64,000 bases of DNA, from assembly GCA_012862575.1 (NCBI GenBank), contig BLSF01000056.1, forward strand, positions 1 to 64,000, written 5' to 3'. Shown piece after piece: positions 19,105 through 28,710 of the stretch. The position numbers and the translations under genes are program-made. Below the pieces are notes generated by a model, which ran no database searches, was not told the DNA's origin, and saw only the letters and a list, made by a program, of their open reading frames with translations. Position 1 is the first letter of the stretch; each line of letters starts with the position of its first letter. This DNA comes from Parietichytrium sp. I65-24A. Its lineage: Eukaryota; Sar; Bigyra; Thraustochytrida; Thraustochytriidae.

Positions 19105-20769
19105 ATGTTCGCGAGGAGCTTGGTGCTGGCGGCGCTGCTGGTGGCGCGCACTAGCTGCCTACTAGAGCCGGATGCGTGGGCGGCAGTGAGAGCGCGGATT
19201 GGATCCCAGCGGCCGCTGGCAGGCCAAGTATGGGCAGAGGCGCGGGAGACGATGGCGCAATGGGCGAGAGAGAGAGCTGGAACAGTGGAAAGTCGGACCG
19301 GCCGCGTGCTGGTTCTCGGCGCAGGACCAGTGGGGCTGCTCGCGGCAGTGCAAGCCAGGCGGAGCGGGCTCCAGGTTGACGTTATTGAGCGCAGGGAGGA
19401 ATACACGCGGGAGATTTGGTTTGACTATTATGCGCAGCCTTGGGTGAGTGAGTTGAAGAAATGGGTGAGCGAATGTGTGCAGTGTGCATACGCAGTACGC
19501 AGGCGCATCGGGCCGCATGCACATGTGGCGTTCACTCGTGAACATTTATGAAGACGTGGAATCATCGATTTTGTCTTGAGAACCCGGCTACTTGTGTTGA
19601 TGTTGGGCGTCGGAACGAAAGCTGGTGACTAACTATTGGCCGGTATGTTGCAGTCGAATGCTATGGAGTGGCTCGAAGAGCTTGGCTTTCATGAAATTGG
19701 GGTCAAGGGGGAGGATTGGGAAGGGCACGAGGGCTCCGAGCTGGGTGGCAGGGTTCGCACCATGCGCTGCCAGAGCCTTGAAAGGTTCCTTAGCTTGCTC
19801 GCAACTGGGCTTGGAGCCAACATAGTCTACGGGCATGCTCCGTCCCTCGGGGAGTTGGACACAGAAGGAGTGATATTGGTCGTGGATGCGACGGGCGCAA
19901 ACTCGGGATACGCCCCTCGATGCGGGGTTGCGAAAGAGCCCCCAAAACATCTTGTATGGAGCCAGGGCGTGCCGCGCGTCGTACGCAATCGAATGACGTC
20001 TAGCCTTTCTCAAATGACTTGGCTGGCTACTCTTTCATCATGCGACACTGATCTTCCACACAATGATCCATTCTACCCGTCGATGAAGGAGGGTCTGCGC
20101 GATGTGACTGCTCTGTTCCAGAGAAACTTTAGCGATGTGTGTGAGGTGCAGGCGCTCTTTCGCTCACACGTGACAGCAGATCACGCAGCTGGAGTTGTCC
20201 GGAAGATAATGTCTCACTTTGCTGGCACAGTGCAAACCGAGGAGATCTTTCCAATTGAAATCAAAGTCGTCGAAAAGGCCATGACGCGGGACTGCTTGCA
20301 AGGCGCCCCAATGCTTTTTATGGGCGATTCGGCTCTGAATAGTTAGTAAGTCTGCCGTGCCTTTTTAATGCGTAGAATCTGAATTCTGATTCTAACGGCA
20401 ACTGCATTTCGCAGCTACCGGATGGGAGTGGGAATGCACAAGGCATTCTTTGAGCTCCAGGTGTTTGAAAAAATTCTCCTGACCCTGAAAACTTCAAACC
20501 AAATCAGAGACGACCATGTGGCAGAGCTCGAGGGGAGCCAAAAGTATTGGGCTGCCTACGAGGCGAGCGTAATGGCATTGGAATCACGGTGTGGCTATTT
20601 CGTGGGGTTCTCGTTGTTTGCTGAGAATTTTCAATCTGCAGCGACCGTGTACGAGCGGACGCCACAAGGTGAATACGAAGAAGTGGATGCTCTAGCGATT
20701 CAAACTTGCTTTGACAAGATTTCAAAAGCGGAGTCACCGCCATCTCAAGTTGAGCGGGAGGAGCTGTGA
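19105..20769 (+). CDS. FAD-dependent monooxygenase (three exons)
   Basis: Exons 19105-19443, 19654-20345 and 20415-20769 join to a 461-residue flavoprotein. The start is the ATG at 19105, which gives a hydrophobic leader (1-18) resembling a signal or targeting peptide. The dinucleotide-binding motif VLVLGAGPVGLL is at 68-79, followed by the acidic Glu95 at the end of strand 2 (VIER). A DATGANS motif lies at 191-197. The FAD-ribityl motif MGDSALNSYYRMGVG (336-350) is completed only across the second splice junction, which supports that intron. These features fit the aromatic-hydroxylase-like group A flavin monooxygenases, but the substrate cannot be read. Its stop lies about 180 bases from the 3' end of the DHHC gene, and the two converge. 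Confidence 0.85.
19444..19653 (+). other. Spliceosomal intron 1 of the FAD monooxygenase
   Basis: A 210-base phase-0 intron starting GTGAGTGAG and ending TTGCAG. A perfect branch-point motif GACTAAC lies at 19627-19633, 20 bases before the acceptor. A second possible donor GTGAGC about 21 bases downstream is weaker. Confidence 0.85.
20346..20414 (+). other. Spliceosomal intron 2 of the FAD monooxygenase
   Basis: A 69-base intron (phase 2) starting GTAAGT and ending TTTCGCAG, with CTAAC at 20392-20396. Splicing restores a continuous conserved FAD motif. Confidence 0.85.
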
Positions 20770-20948
20770 AACAAACACTGTATACTTTTATTTTCTTAGA
20801 AGAACCATTTGTCAGATCGCAATAGCAAAACAGATGCACAAGTGAAAGTGGGAAGGGGAAGCGCAGATTGGCTGGCGCAAACTTCAAAAAGATTTTGGAC
20901 TTTGGCTGCGCGCGCTCAAAACACTCAGAAAGCCAAGTCTAATTGCAG

Positions 20949-21869
20949 TCACTTTTGCGATCGGTACTTTGCGATCCACAGGTTGAATACAACTATAAAG
21001 TAAATGATGTGAAAGAGGAGAGAGAATAAGAAGACGTAGAATGACCGAAGGTTGCGCTCCCCTATACATTTGCCCGTCCCTAAATGTGCTCGCAAAGCAA
21101 ATACACTGAAGGTTAGTCTAGAGCGATTCAAAGATCAAAAGAGAGACCGACCAAGCAGCTTGGCTGCTTGCAAAAACTTACACGGGCAGTGGTGATCATA
21201 TCCCACAATACAAGCATCGCAATCCATGCAATGCCGCGCTGAAGGCGGCCTGTACACGTTACATCTCTCACACAACAAGCCGTTCTTAGGCACCCGGGCC
21301 ATGTCGCTCATGGATTGCTCCAGCTGCTGCCGCGTTTGACGCTTTATAATGCCTGGATCGCTGAAGGCAGTAACTACAAATGCGCCGGTGCAAATGATGG
21401 ATGAAGTCAGTCCACAGAGCTCAAGTGCTGGCGGCAAATCCTGAGCTGCCCCTACAAAGAGATACAACGACGGTGCACAAATAAGGGTCAAAGTGAGCAA
21501 GCTGCACCACCAATCAGGGCCCATCAAACAGTGCATCGGGAAATGCCGCCCCCTGGGCTTCCCGTAGACCAATATGTGGTTTCCTTCGCACTTGGAGAAG
21601 CCACATTTGGCTCCTACTTTACCGTCGACATCTTCTTCTTGCTCTTCGCCATTCACACCAGTGTAGGACTCCCCAGGCTCCGAATTTCCCTGTCGCTCTC
21701 TAACGCTGCCTTTTGAGTCTGCTTCGTTGGCAGACTCCACTAGTCGAGGTTGCACTCTGAACTCCTCGACACTGATAACGCGCTCGCCAACCAACGATTG
21801 CTCCTCATCTCGCAGCACATCTATGGCACGTTGTCTGTGAGCACCCTTCTCCAAATCCACCGGAAGCAT
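20949..21869 (-). CDS. DHHC-type protein S-acyltransferase (two exons)
   Basis: Exons 21869-21182 and 21079-20949 join to a 272-residue palmitoyltransferase that should attach fatty acids to Cys residues of membrane-associated proteins. The Cys-rich domain (about 199-238) is complete after splicing: CERCNVYRPPSARHC, CMDCDAC, then DHHCPWTGKCIGERN, with the active Cys at about 228. Trp230 is split by the intron. Two membrane helices lie before the DHHC domain (about 120-142 and 151-172) and one after it. The usual fourth helix is absent, since the frame stops 36 residues after the CIGERN motif. The first 100 residues are acidic and probably cytosolic. A missed 3' exon is possible, but only 180 bases separate it from the neighbouring gene's stop. 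Confidence 0.85.
21080..21181 (-). other. Spliceosomal intron of the DHHC gene
   Basis: A 102-base intron reading GTAAGT to ATTTAG on the minus strand, with the branch-point motif GACTAAC at 21118-21112. Removing it completes DHHCPW and joins it to TGKCIG in frame. Confidence 0.9.
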
Positions 21870-22492
21870 CTTTCAGTTTGACCCGACCTGCGCAACTATT
21901 ATGATCCACACCCAACTTCCAATGACGCGTTGTTGACTGAAATTAGACGTGACTCTTGGCTGCGGCTTCGGGCTTCGAAAGAGAATGACAATGACAATGG
22001 CAATGAAACCGGCCCCCTTGCGGCGCAAAATGTGCGATATGCGATTGCAATTGCCTCCAATCCAACCTCTCTATGTCTCTCTCTCTGTCTCTCTCTCGTC
22101 TCATTTTCTCTCTTTCTTATCACCGACAGTGACATTGATTCGACTATTATCAGGCTCCTGAGGTGAAAAGTGAATAGTAAATGGCCGTAAGATAGCAGCA
22201 GCGGCCTACTCCTAATGGCCGCCTCTAAGGCATCGTCTATCAGCATCAATAACAAGCAGGTAAGGTAAGTAGGGATGGGTCGGTTTAGTAGTACTCTCTT
22301 TAACCAGTGGAGGTAATCGACGCTAGTTACCCCGGCGAACAAAAGGAATCGGAAGGAACTGGGAGGTGTGCAGAATTCCGAATCCCATTGCGTTCCGCTC
22401 GCGAGGTACATATTGCATAGAGCTTCCATTGTTTCCATTGGTTGGTTCTGCGAGCAGGGCGGCGACGTCTCGGTACGGAAACCGCGAAGGGA
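21870..22492. other. Divergent promoter region (DHHC / helicase) with possible helicase first exon
   Basis: This 623-base spacer lies between two divergent genes. It contains a CT-rich tract at about 22072-22110. A short ATG-started exon, 22215-22259, is followed by a GTAAGG donor. An AG at 22419-22420 would join it in frame to the upstream extension of the helicase frame. This would add a 39-residue N-terminus (15 residues from the exon plus 24 from the extension), but the acceptor is weak. The 179-codon minus-strand frame at 21899-22438 has no domain and is not called. Confidence 0.35.
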
Positions 22493-25270
22493 ATGTCAGG
22501 GCTGCGGCGCGCGCTGCTAGTGGGCCCCTCTCATGAGAGCGTAGAGGAGATCCCGCTGCGGCCGAGCTCCGTGCGAGACTTCGTCGCCGCGCTTCGCGCG
22601 CTCGTCGTGCGCGAGGCCTCCCAGGTGGCGCGAGATGGGTGGCAAGCTCTCGAAGAGGGCTCCAAGAACCGGAGTTTCGGCCAGCAGAACCGGCAGAACC
22701 GGGGCAACAGAGGCGTTATTGGAGCTCTAAGCGGGGTCATATCCGCGGTGGAAGACAGTGGAGTCGGGGTTCTCAAGCTCCAAGTCGACCTGGTCGCGCA
22801 GAGAGGAGAGCAGAACAGAGGTAGAACGTTCCCTGGAAATGATGCACACGGTTCTGGTTCTGGTTCTCGGTCCGGGTCCTCGAGCGAGTCTGAGATGGAT
22901 TCCGTGGATTCAATGGATGAAATGGATTCCGCGGAGTACCAAGCAGCGGGAGATGGGTTCCGCCGGAAGGAAGGAGCGGCGAAGCGTTCCGGGAGTCGCA
23001 GAGATGGGCTTCTGCGGCAAGCAATGGATAGGGACGTGATGATGCGGGCTGCGATCAAGGAGGCAAAGTCGTCGAGCGTGGCCCTTTTGCGTGTGGGAAA
23101 GAAGCCATGCGGAAATGGACTACCAGCGTTGTTTGTTAGGAATGTTACGGACGGGATCGCCGTGATTGAAATTGCAGGAAATCGACGCAATGTGGCAGCG
23201 CTTCGGGGCGCGGAGTGCTTGGTTTTACTCGGTCCTGGCATGATTTCATTCGAACGAATGTACGGGGTGAAGGGAAATGACAGTGGTTCATCGCAAGTGT
23301 TGAGAGAAGTTTTGATGCCCACTGTACCCAGACACGTAGTTTTCGACTCCGACTCTGAAGAGGAGGATGGGGAGAATGCAGAGGAGCCACCTGGCTTTGT
23401 TAAAGGAGACAGAACTTCTGATCCGGGCCAAGTTGGAGCCGATAGTGTACATGATCTTGAGACGCTGGATGAGATCGACCAAGAAGATCTGGAGAGATCA
23501 AAGCAGGAGGCGAACAACCTAAACCCCTCGCAGTCTCTGGCGATTTCCGAGGTATTTGAGTCGCACAAGTCTGTCCATCTATGGATTGGCCCACCTGGTA
23601 GCGGCAAAACACGGACCATTGTAGCACTCCTGACCAGACTTCTCCAGGGCGTGGCGATGGGGGGCAAATCTTTTAAGCCAGGGAAAGACGGGTTAGTACT
23701 GTGCTCTGGCCCCTCCAACCAAGCTGTTCAAGTGCTGATGGATGGATTCATGCAGGTCAGCCAGAACATCCATCCAGAGGCAGCCCAGAGCGTTGCGCTT
23801 GTCGGCGTGGATGACGCCATTCCGGACAGGCTGCGGCCATACTTTGTGCACACCGTTCTTTTCGAAGCCGGCAATGATATTCTGGAGGTTGCTGCTGAAC
23901 TGCGAGCCCGGACGGGACTACCGAAGAGGCAAAATCAGAGCGCTTTCGGGATCAAAGGTCCCTCTATTTCCTGTTGTTTGGAATGTACGCAAGATTCTGT
24001 TGACGCCCAAGACAGTAGCGCGGAGAATAATGCCGTCCATAGTTTGTGCTCACGAGCGCTGGATCTGCTACGATTATTGAAAACGAGAATGCAAGGAATT
24101 TGGCAGAAACTGGAGAGCACTGCACAATTCCGGACTATCCGAGACTGCGTGCACACCGAGCGGGTGGTCGCGGCTTTGGAGAAAATAGGGACCAAGCTGC
24201 TGCATTTGCACAAAGATGACCAAACACGAATGATGGCAGAGATGCAATTCATCAAGTCGGCACATTTTGTGTTTTGTACTTTAGCAGTTGCAGGCCGCAA
24301 GATGCTGAAGAAGATTTTACGGAGCGGTTCAGGGGTGGACCTACTAATCGTGGACGAAGCTTGCCAGTCAACTGAAGCGGAGACATGGATCCCAGTCGAT
24401 ATTGAGCCGAAACGCCTGCTTCTTGTTGGAGATCCAGCGCAATTGTGCGCAACTGTAACTAGTAAGGAAGCTGTTGACGCTGGGTTCCAGAGGTCAATGA
24501 TGGAGCGCCTTCTCCTTTGCAAGCACCCCCACACGTTGTTGAATGAACAATACAGGATGCATCCCGAAATCTCTCTTTTCCCTCGTCAAGAGTTCTACGA
24601 TGGGAAGCTTGGGGATGGAAAAAACGTGTTTGAGCGGTCCACACCGAATTTCCATCAGGAGTTTGAACCGTGTGAATTTTTTGATGTTCGCGAGGGGCGC
24701 GAGACCGTCGGACAGCAACCGAGTCTCAGCAACTTGTCGGAGGCAGCTGCAATTGCTCAAACACTGCTACGTTTATGCAGATATGGTGTCAAGCTTGAGT
24801 CTCAAGTGTTTGTGATTACGTTTTATGCCCAGCAAGTAAGGGCAATCCGAAGTGCAGTCTCGAGCGTAGGACTGAGGGGAGTGCGAGTATCGACGGTGGA
24901 CGGTTTTCAGGGGAATGAGGCAGACATTGTTTTGCTGTCATTTGTGCGAGCAAATGACAATGGAAGCATTGGGTTTGTGCGAGACCAACGGCGACTCAAT
25001 GTAGCTTTGACAAGAGCCAAGTATTCCCTGTTGGTGTTTGGCCATGCTGAGACTTTGTTGAAAAGTAACAGCAAATCGGTCTTAAATATGATGACAAGTT
25101 TCTCCTCACGAAACTTGATAAAGACTTATGATGTCGAGAGTGCAGCGATGAAAGACAATCTTTCTGATACAGCAAATGCAGAAATGACGCGCTCCTCCGC
25201 GAAAGCTAGGTCAAAGAGACCAGCTCCAAGAGTCAAACAGATTCAGAGAAAACTATCAAAGTGGGCCTAA
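22493..25270 (+). CDS. SEN1/UPF1-like superfamily 1 helicase
   Basis: A 925-residue protein from the first ATG of the long frame; an upstream exon cannot be excluded. The N-terminal 340 residues are variable, with acidic Ser-rich segments. The helicase core has Walker A GPPGSGKT (366-373), motif II DEACQ (621-625), motif III LLLVGDPAQL (641-650), motif IV NEQYRMHP (683-690), motif V VSTVDGFQGNEAD (800-812) and motif VI NVALTRAK (836-843). DEACQ and EQYRMHP place it with SEN1/IGHMBP2/UPF1-type RNA/DNA helicases, which use ATP to remodel RNA or RNA-DNA hybrids. A Lys/Arg-rich tail may bind nucleic acid or direct it to the nucleus. The exact orthology is not resolved. It converges with TAF13, 170 bases apart. 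Confidence 0.92.
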   Translation: MSGLRRALLVGPSHESVEEIPLRPSSVRDFVAALRALVVREASQVARDGWQALEEGSKNRSFGQQNRQNRGNRGVIGALSGVISAVEDSGVGVLKLQVDLVAQRGEQNRGRTFPGNDAHGSGSGSRSGSSSESEMDSVDSMDEMDSAEYQAAGDGFRRKEGAAKRSGSRRDGLLRQAMDRDVMMRAAIKEAKSSSVALLRVGKKPCGNGLPALFVRNVTDGIAVIEIAGNRRNVAALRGAECLVLLGPGMISFERMYGVKGNDSGSSQVLREVLMPTVPRHVVFDSDSEEEDGENAEEPPGFVKGDRTSDPGQVGADSVHDLETLDEIDQEDLERSKQEANNLNPSQSLAISEVFESHKSVHLWIGPPGSGKTRTIVALLTRLLQGVAMGGKSFKPGKDGLVLCSGPSNQAVQVLMDGFMQVSQNIHPEAAQSVALVGVDDAIPDRLRPYFVHTVLFEAGNDILEVAAELRARTGLPKRQNQSAFGIKGPSISCCLECTQDSVDAQDSSAENNAVHSLCSRALDLLRLLKTRMQGIWQKLESTAQFRTIRDCVHTERVVAALEKIGTKLLHLHKDDQTRMMAEMQFIKSAHFVFCTLAVAGRKMLKKILRSGSGVDLLIVDEACQSTEAETWIPVDIEPKRLLLVGDPAQLCATVTSKEAVDAGFQRSMMERLLLCKHPHTLLNEQYRMHPEISLFPRQEFYDGKLGDGKNVFERSTPNFHQEFEPCEFFDVREGRETVGQQPSLSNLSEAAAIAQTLLRLCRYGVKLESQVFVITFYAQQVRAIRSAVSSVGLRGVRVSTVDGFQGNEADIVLLSFVRANDNGSIGFVRDQRRLNVALTRAKYSLLVFGHAETLLKSNSKSVLNMMTSFSSRNLIKTYDVESAAMKDNLSDTANAEMTRSSAKARSKRPAPRVKQIQRKLSKWA

Positions 25271-25440
25271 GCATGTACATTCCAAGCCCGACCAGCAAAG
25301 CAACGGGCGCTGTCTTTTTCATCCGCCGCCCTCTTTGACATGTTTTTGAAAAACAAAAGTAGAGAGGTAGAGACCTCACATTTGTAGATTTAAAAAAAGC
25401 GGACACAGGTCGACCATGCAATGTCTTTAAATTTTCATGC

Positions 25441-26215
25441 TCATTTCGGTGGTTGGGGAGGTGGTGCTGGGCCAGACGGCGCATTTCCACGAAGAGGCGC
25501 GAGTAGAGATGTGTTTGCAACAATTTCATCAACCGTTTTTGAGACTTTGGACTTTGGTTGTGCCGCTGCTTTGACTGATGGAGCTTTGCTCTGCTTTGCG
25601 CGTTTCGCTTTCGAGGTATCTGCGGTCCCAGCCGGCTTTCTCTTCTTGGCCGCAGTGGCCGCCTTAGCCTTGGCTTGCGTAGCGCCCTTTTCAGCATTGA
25701 CATTAGGCGCGTTTTTGTCTGTGCTGCTATCTTTCAGATGCAGATTCCTCTCCTCCACCACCTTTTCATACATCACCAGCAATTGCTTTACACGGTCTAC
25801 CTTGCGCTGGTCCTTTCGAATAGCAAATTGAAGTCCCTCTTCCGTAAGCTGCCCATTGAAGGACGCTGCCATAGCTTCGCGAGTCATACCCTCCATATAT
25901 TCTACAACTATATCATTCATCAGATCAAGCGACTCTGGCAGCTGCTCCTGCTTGTCCCCAAACCCGTACATCACAGCGGACACTAACGCACAGCATCGTC
26001 CATCATATTACACCACCGCCGCCACCACCCAACGAACACGAACCACGGGAGGAAAGTCAGCAACTCAGGAAGAAGCAGGCTGCCGCGCACTACCACTACG
26101 CAAACACACACACACACATCAATGCACTGCACTGAAGACCACCATCCCACTTACGCTCTGACCGAAAGTCAAACTCTGTGTCGAGCTTCCTAATGCTCGC
26201 GGGCCGCCGCTCCAT
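25441..26215 (-). CDS. TAF13: TFIID subunit TAF13 (two exons)
   Basis: Exons 26215-26155 and 25982-25441 join to a 200-residue protein. The core YGFGDKQEQLPESLDLMNDIVVEYM matches the histone-fold start of TAF13, the TFIID subunit that pairs with TAF11, and the later block with FAIRKDQRKVDRVKQLL matches its last helix. Without the first exon the protein would begin at the Met inside the MYGFGD motif. The small upstream exon adds 20 residues plus one split codon and produces ELSAVMYGFGD, the arrangement seen in other TAF13 proteins. The tail after about residue 100 is Lys/Ala/Pro-rich and low in complexity, longer than in small TAF13 proteins. Nuclear, in general RNA polymerase II transcription. 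Confidence 0.88.
25983..26154 (-). other. Spliceosomal intron of TAF13
   Basis: A 172-base intron (phase 1) starting GTAAGT and ending GCGTTAG on the minus strand. A possible branch site CTGAC lies about 80 bases before the acceptor, less perfect than in the other introns. The support is the in-frame junction that restores the TAF13 N-terminus. Confidence 0.75.
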
Positions 26216-26931
26216 CGCTGCCAGTCTGATGCACCCCCGGACGTGTGAACTTGAGTATCTGTCACTATGCCGCGTTTAACAAATCTAGTGACCGCTGCGT
26301 GTTCCGAGCTCCAAAATTCCTTGGCACATCAACTCTTCCTTGATGATACGCGCGAAAAGGATCCCTCTCTCCGCGCTGTCCTGCGCAACACCCCCGAGTC
26401 GGGTCTCGCCCATTGAAGTTTTGATCCGCCCGGAATCGAGCAAATTTACCGGCTATGGGGAAAGGTAGTCTATAGGTCCCGTTGGTCTAGCTGGCCCGGT
26501 TCAATTTGAATCGTCACGGTGTTGGAGCACAATTCTCATGCACTCGAGAGCTATTTTGCCTGATTTTGTAACGGAGACGATAACCTGGAACCTAATGAGC
26601 GAAGAGATAAATGAAATCCGAGCATGATCTTGAGGTTGACGAACAGCAAACCTCTTCATCAGAGCTATGACTGAATATGTGTATAAAAATTAATGTCAAA
26701 TTTGTTTGTTGTTTACGGAGCCAATTTTCAACACAACAGCTCCATAATTCACAACTATAGCGACGTAGCTTTATTTGATCATCACAAGCATTTCTCAGGT
26801 ATTTCGAAAATACCGTGTGGGGAACAGGCAATCTGAGTCTCCTTTTTCGTGGGACTAAAATACTAGAGAGATGAGGTTCCATCTCTGCAGTTGGGTTTCC
26901 CTATGTTTGATATAGTGAAAGATTCTTGCTT
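26216..26931. other. Intergenic region
   Basis: About 716 bases between the TAF13 start and the 3' end of the coiled-coil gene. No gene is supported. A stretch at 26480-26510 looks loosely like tRNA boxes but the spacing is wrong. Confidence 0.5.
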
Positions 26932-28710
26932 TCAGAAGGCCAAATTGTCACTAAGGAAATCTCTCAAAAGCCGATCGAGCTCCTCCGTACGTTCCGCATC
27001 GTCAATCTCATGTGGAGCCAGAGAGCCTGGCCTGGTGTTTTGCCCTGATGATGACCAAGAGTGTGTCGCCGGTACATCGCGCAGGCACTCCGGAACATGG
27101 ACGGTTGGAAGTTGCGCCCCTTGCGCGGTCTCGAGCATAACATCCATCGGGTGGACTTGGCCACCCTCAGGAATGAAAATCGACTTGGATTGTAGCTCGT
27201 CCCCGCGTGACGTCTTCTGCCACGCTTCTGGAGGGTCGCGCTGAGATTGTTGGTGGGCCACAGCCTGAAAATTCGTATACTCCGTTGGTTTTGGCGAGTG
27301 TTTCTCCTTGTAGTTCCCCCCAGAAAAACGCTCGCGTCTCGCAAACTTATCTCCGAGCCCTCTAAACCGAGATACCTCTTCTCTGAGCTCTCGTAATGTG
27401 TCTTCTTGGCGGCGAATTTGCCGTCTGAGACTGTCATGTTCCCCTAAAAGCTCTTGGCGTAGCTGGGCAAGACGTGCAGGCACCATCTCCGCAACCGATG
27501 CAGGCCCTTGGTACGAATTCAATCTCTGGGCTTGGGCTTGGAGGGTTAACTGCTGATGTTTTGCAAGGGCATTGTCGAATGAAATCATATCAGAGTTTGC
27601 GAGGGTGGCTGCCTTTGCAATCGGAGAGCCCAATGGCTCGATCTGCGGAATGGTGCTTACGGGCCTTTGAAGCGGGCTTCGTGTCGGAGAGCGCCGAGCC
27701 TCTTCTTGCTGCTGAAGCTTGCGTTGCTGGTCAAGTTGTTGTTGGTGTTGCTCGTGTGCTTGCATCTTGCTGTTAATACGGCCTTTCTCACGATCAAATG
27801 CCATTTGTAATTCCTCTCGCTCTCGTTGCAATCGCTCCTCCTCTATTCTTTCTTCTAACCTTTTTTGCTCTCGCTCCCTTTCCTGACGCCTGCGGTTCTC
27901 TGCCATTTGCTCTTCTAATATTCTTTTTGCCTCCAGCTGTTTGCGCTGTTTCTCGTTCAGTCTATCCTGCTCTTCTGGGCTGTTATATTTTGCTCGGCTA
28001 AAACGAGCCGACTCTTGAGGGCCTTGCCCACCTTGTCTCCGATGAGGACTTCCTCTGGGAGAGAAGCGCTGTGCCTCTTCCTGAGGCGCATGATGTTGCG
28101 CCACCGAGCGCTGTTGGTAAGGAGACCTCGGTCCAACTCGAGACGTGGCACCATCCCCCGAGGGAAGCTCCAAGCCCAAATCGCGGTGCCCAAGTGCCAA
28201 GACATGTCCATCACTTACGTGCCGCAAATCCGCACGAACATCCCCATGACTTCCTCTGAGAGGGGCGCCATTACCTTCCCGGCCCCACGGATTATAATCT
28301 TCAGCTTGTCGCATTTCTCGTTCTTGTTCTTTCATTTGCTTCATGTGCTCTGCCTCCTGACGTTGGTGCTTGAGCCTAACTTGCTCGTCAAGATCCCTTC
28401 GAATCATTTCCTGCTTTTGAAGCTTTGCAATGTAGGCTGAATCCCCTTCAGTTTGCAGAGCTTGCCTACTTGGCGAAAAAGGCTGCTGGTTGACCTGGCG
28501 CAACGGAGCTCTAAAAGCCTGATGCCCTCCGCCGCCAGCGGGGGAAGCTATGCCAAGCGGTCTCGACGGCGAAGTAAAGTTCAAGCGGCTTTGGAAACCA
28601 TTGCTCCCCGCAAAGTCTCCGGCCATTCGATACGAGCTTCCCAACGCAAGTCCTCCCGACCTGGCTAATAAAGGCGGAGCAGCGCCGCCCGAAGGCACGC
28701 CGCCGAACAT
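26932..28710 (-). CDS. Coiled-coil protein with a CSPP1-like NPWG motif
   Basis: A 592-residue protein from the first ATG of the frame. The N-terminal 90 residues are Gly/Ser/Pro-rich. A first charged coiled coil (about 92-137) runs directly into NPWGREGNGAPLRGSHGD (140-157). As I recall, this NPWGxxGxGAPxR signature occurs after coiled coils in CSPP1-like centrosome/spindle-pole and cilium proteins. A second, longer Glu/Arg/Gln-rich coiled coil follows (about 250-350), then a third short one (about 425-460). The C-terminus contains the conserved-looking TVHVPECLRD. A cytoskeletal role at spindle poles or microtubule ends is inference from the motif. The segment 28111-28218 could be an in-frame intron (GTAAGT to CAACAG, 108 bases), which would shorten the protein by 36 residues. 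Confidence 0.7.
   Translation of the reverse strand: MFGGVPSGGAAPPLLARSGGLALGSSYRMAGDFAGSNGFQSRLNFTSPSRPLGIASPAGGGGHQAFRAPLRQVNQQPFSPSRQALQTEGDSAYIAKLQKQEMIRRDLDEQVRLKHQRQEAEHMKQMKEQEREMRQAEDYNPWGREGNGAPLRGSHGDVRADLRHVSDGHVLALGHRDLGLELPSGDGATSRVGPRSPYQQRSVAQHHAPQEEAQRFSPRGSPHRRQGGQGPQESARFSRAKYNSPEEQDRLNEKQRKQLEAKRILEEQMAENRRRQEREREQKRLEERIEEERLQREREELQMAFDREKGRINSKMQAHEQHQQQLDQQRKLQQQEEARRSPTRSPLQRPVSTIPQIEPLGSPIAKAATLANSDMISFDNALAKHQQLTLQAQAQRLNSYQGPASVAEMVPARLAQLRQELLGEHDSLRRQIRRQEDTLRELREEVSRFRGLGDKFARRERFSGGNYKEKHSPKPTEYTNFQAVAHQQSQRDPPEAWQKTSRGDELQSKSIFIPEGGQVHPMDVMLETAQGAQLPTVHVPECLRDVPATHSWSSSGQNTRPGSLAPHEIDDAERTEELDRLLRDFLSDNLAF

Noticed and set aside
18579-19406. 275-codon minus-strand frame over the monooxygenase first exon
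   Set aside because: It has no ATG-supported domain and overlaps a well-supported exon on the other strand.
21899-22438. Open frame of 179 codons (-) between divergent genes
   Set aside because: It covers a CT-rich tract (read as Arg/Glu repeats) in a promoter spacer and has no domain.
26480-26515. tRNA-like A-box and B-box resemblance
   Set aside because: TGGTCTAGCTGG is followed too closely by GGTTCAA for a tRNA, and no acceptor stem can be formed.
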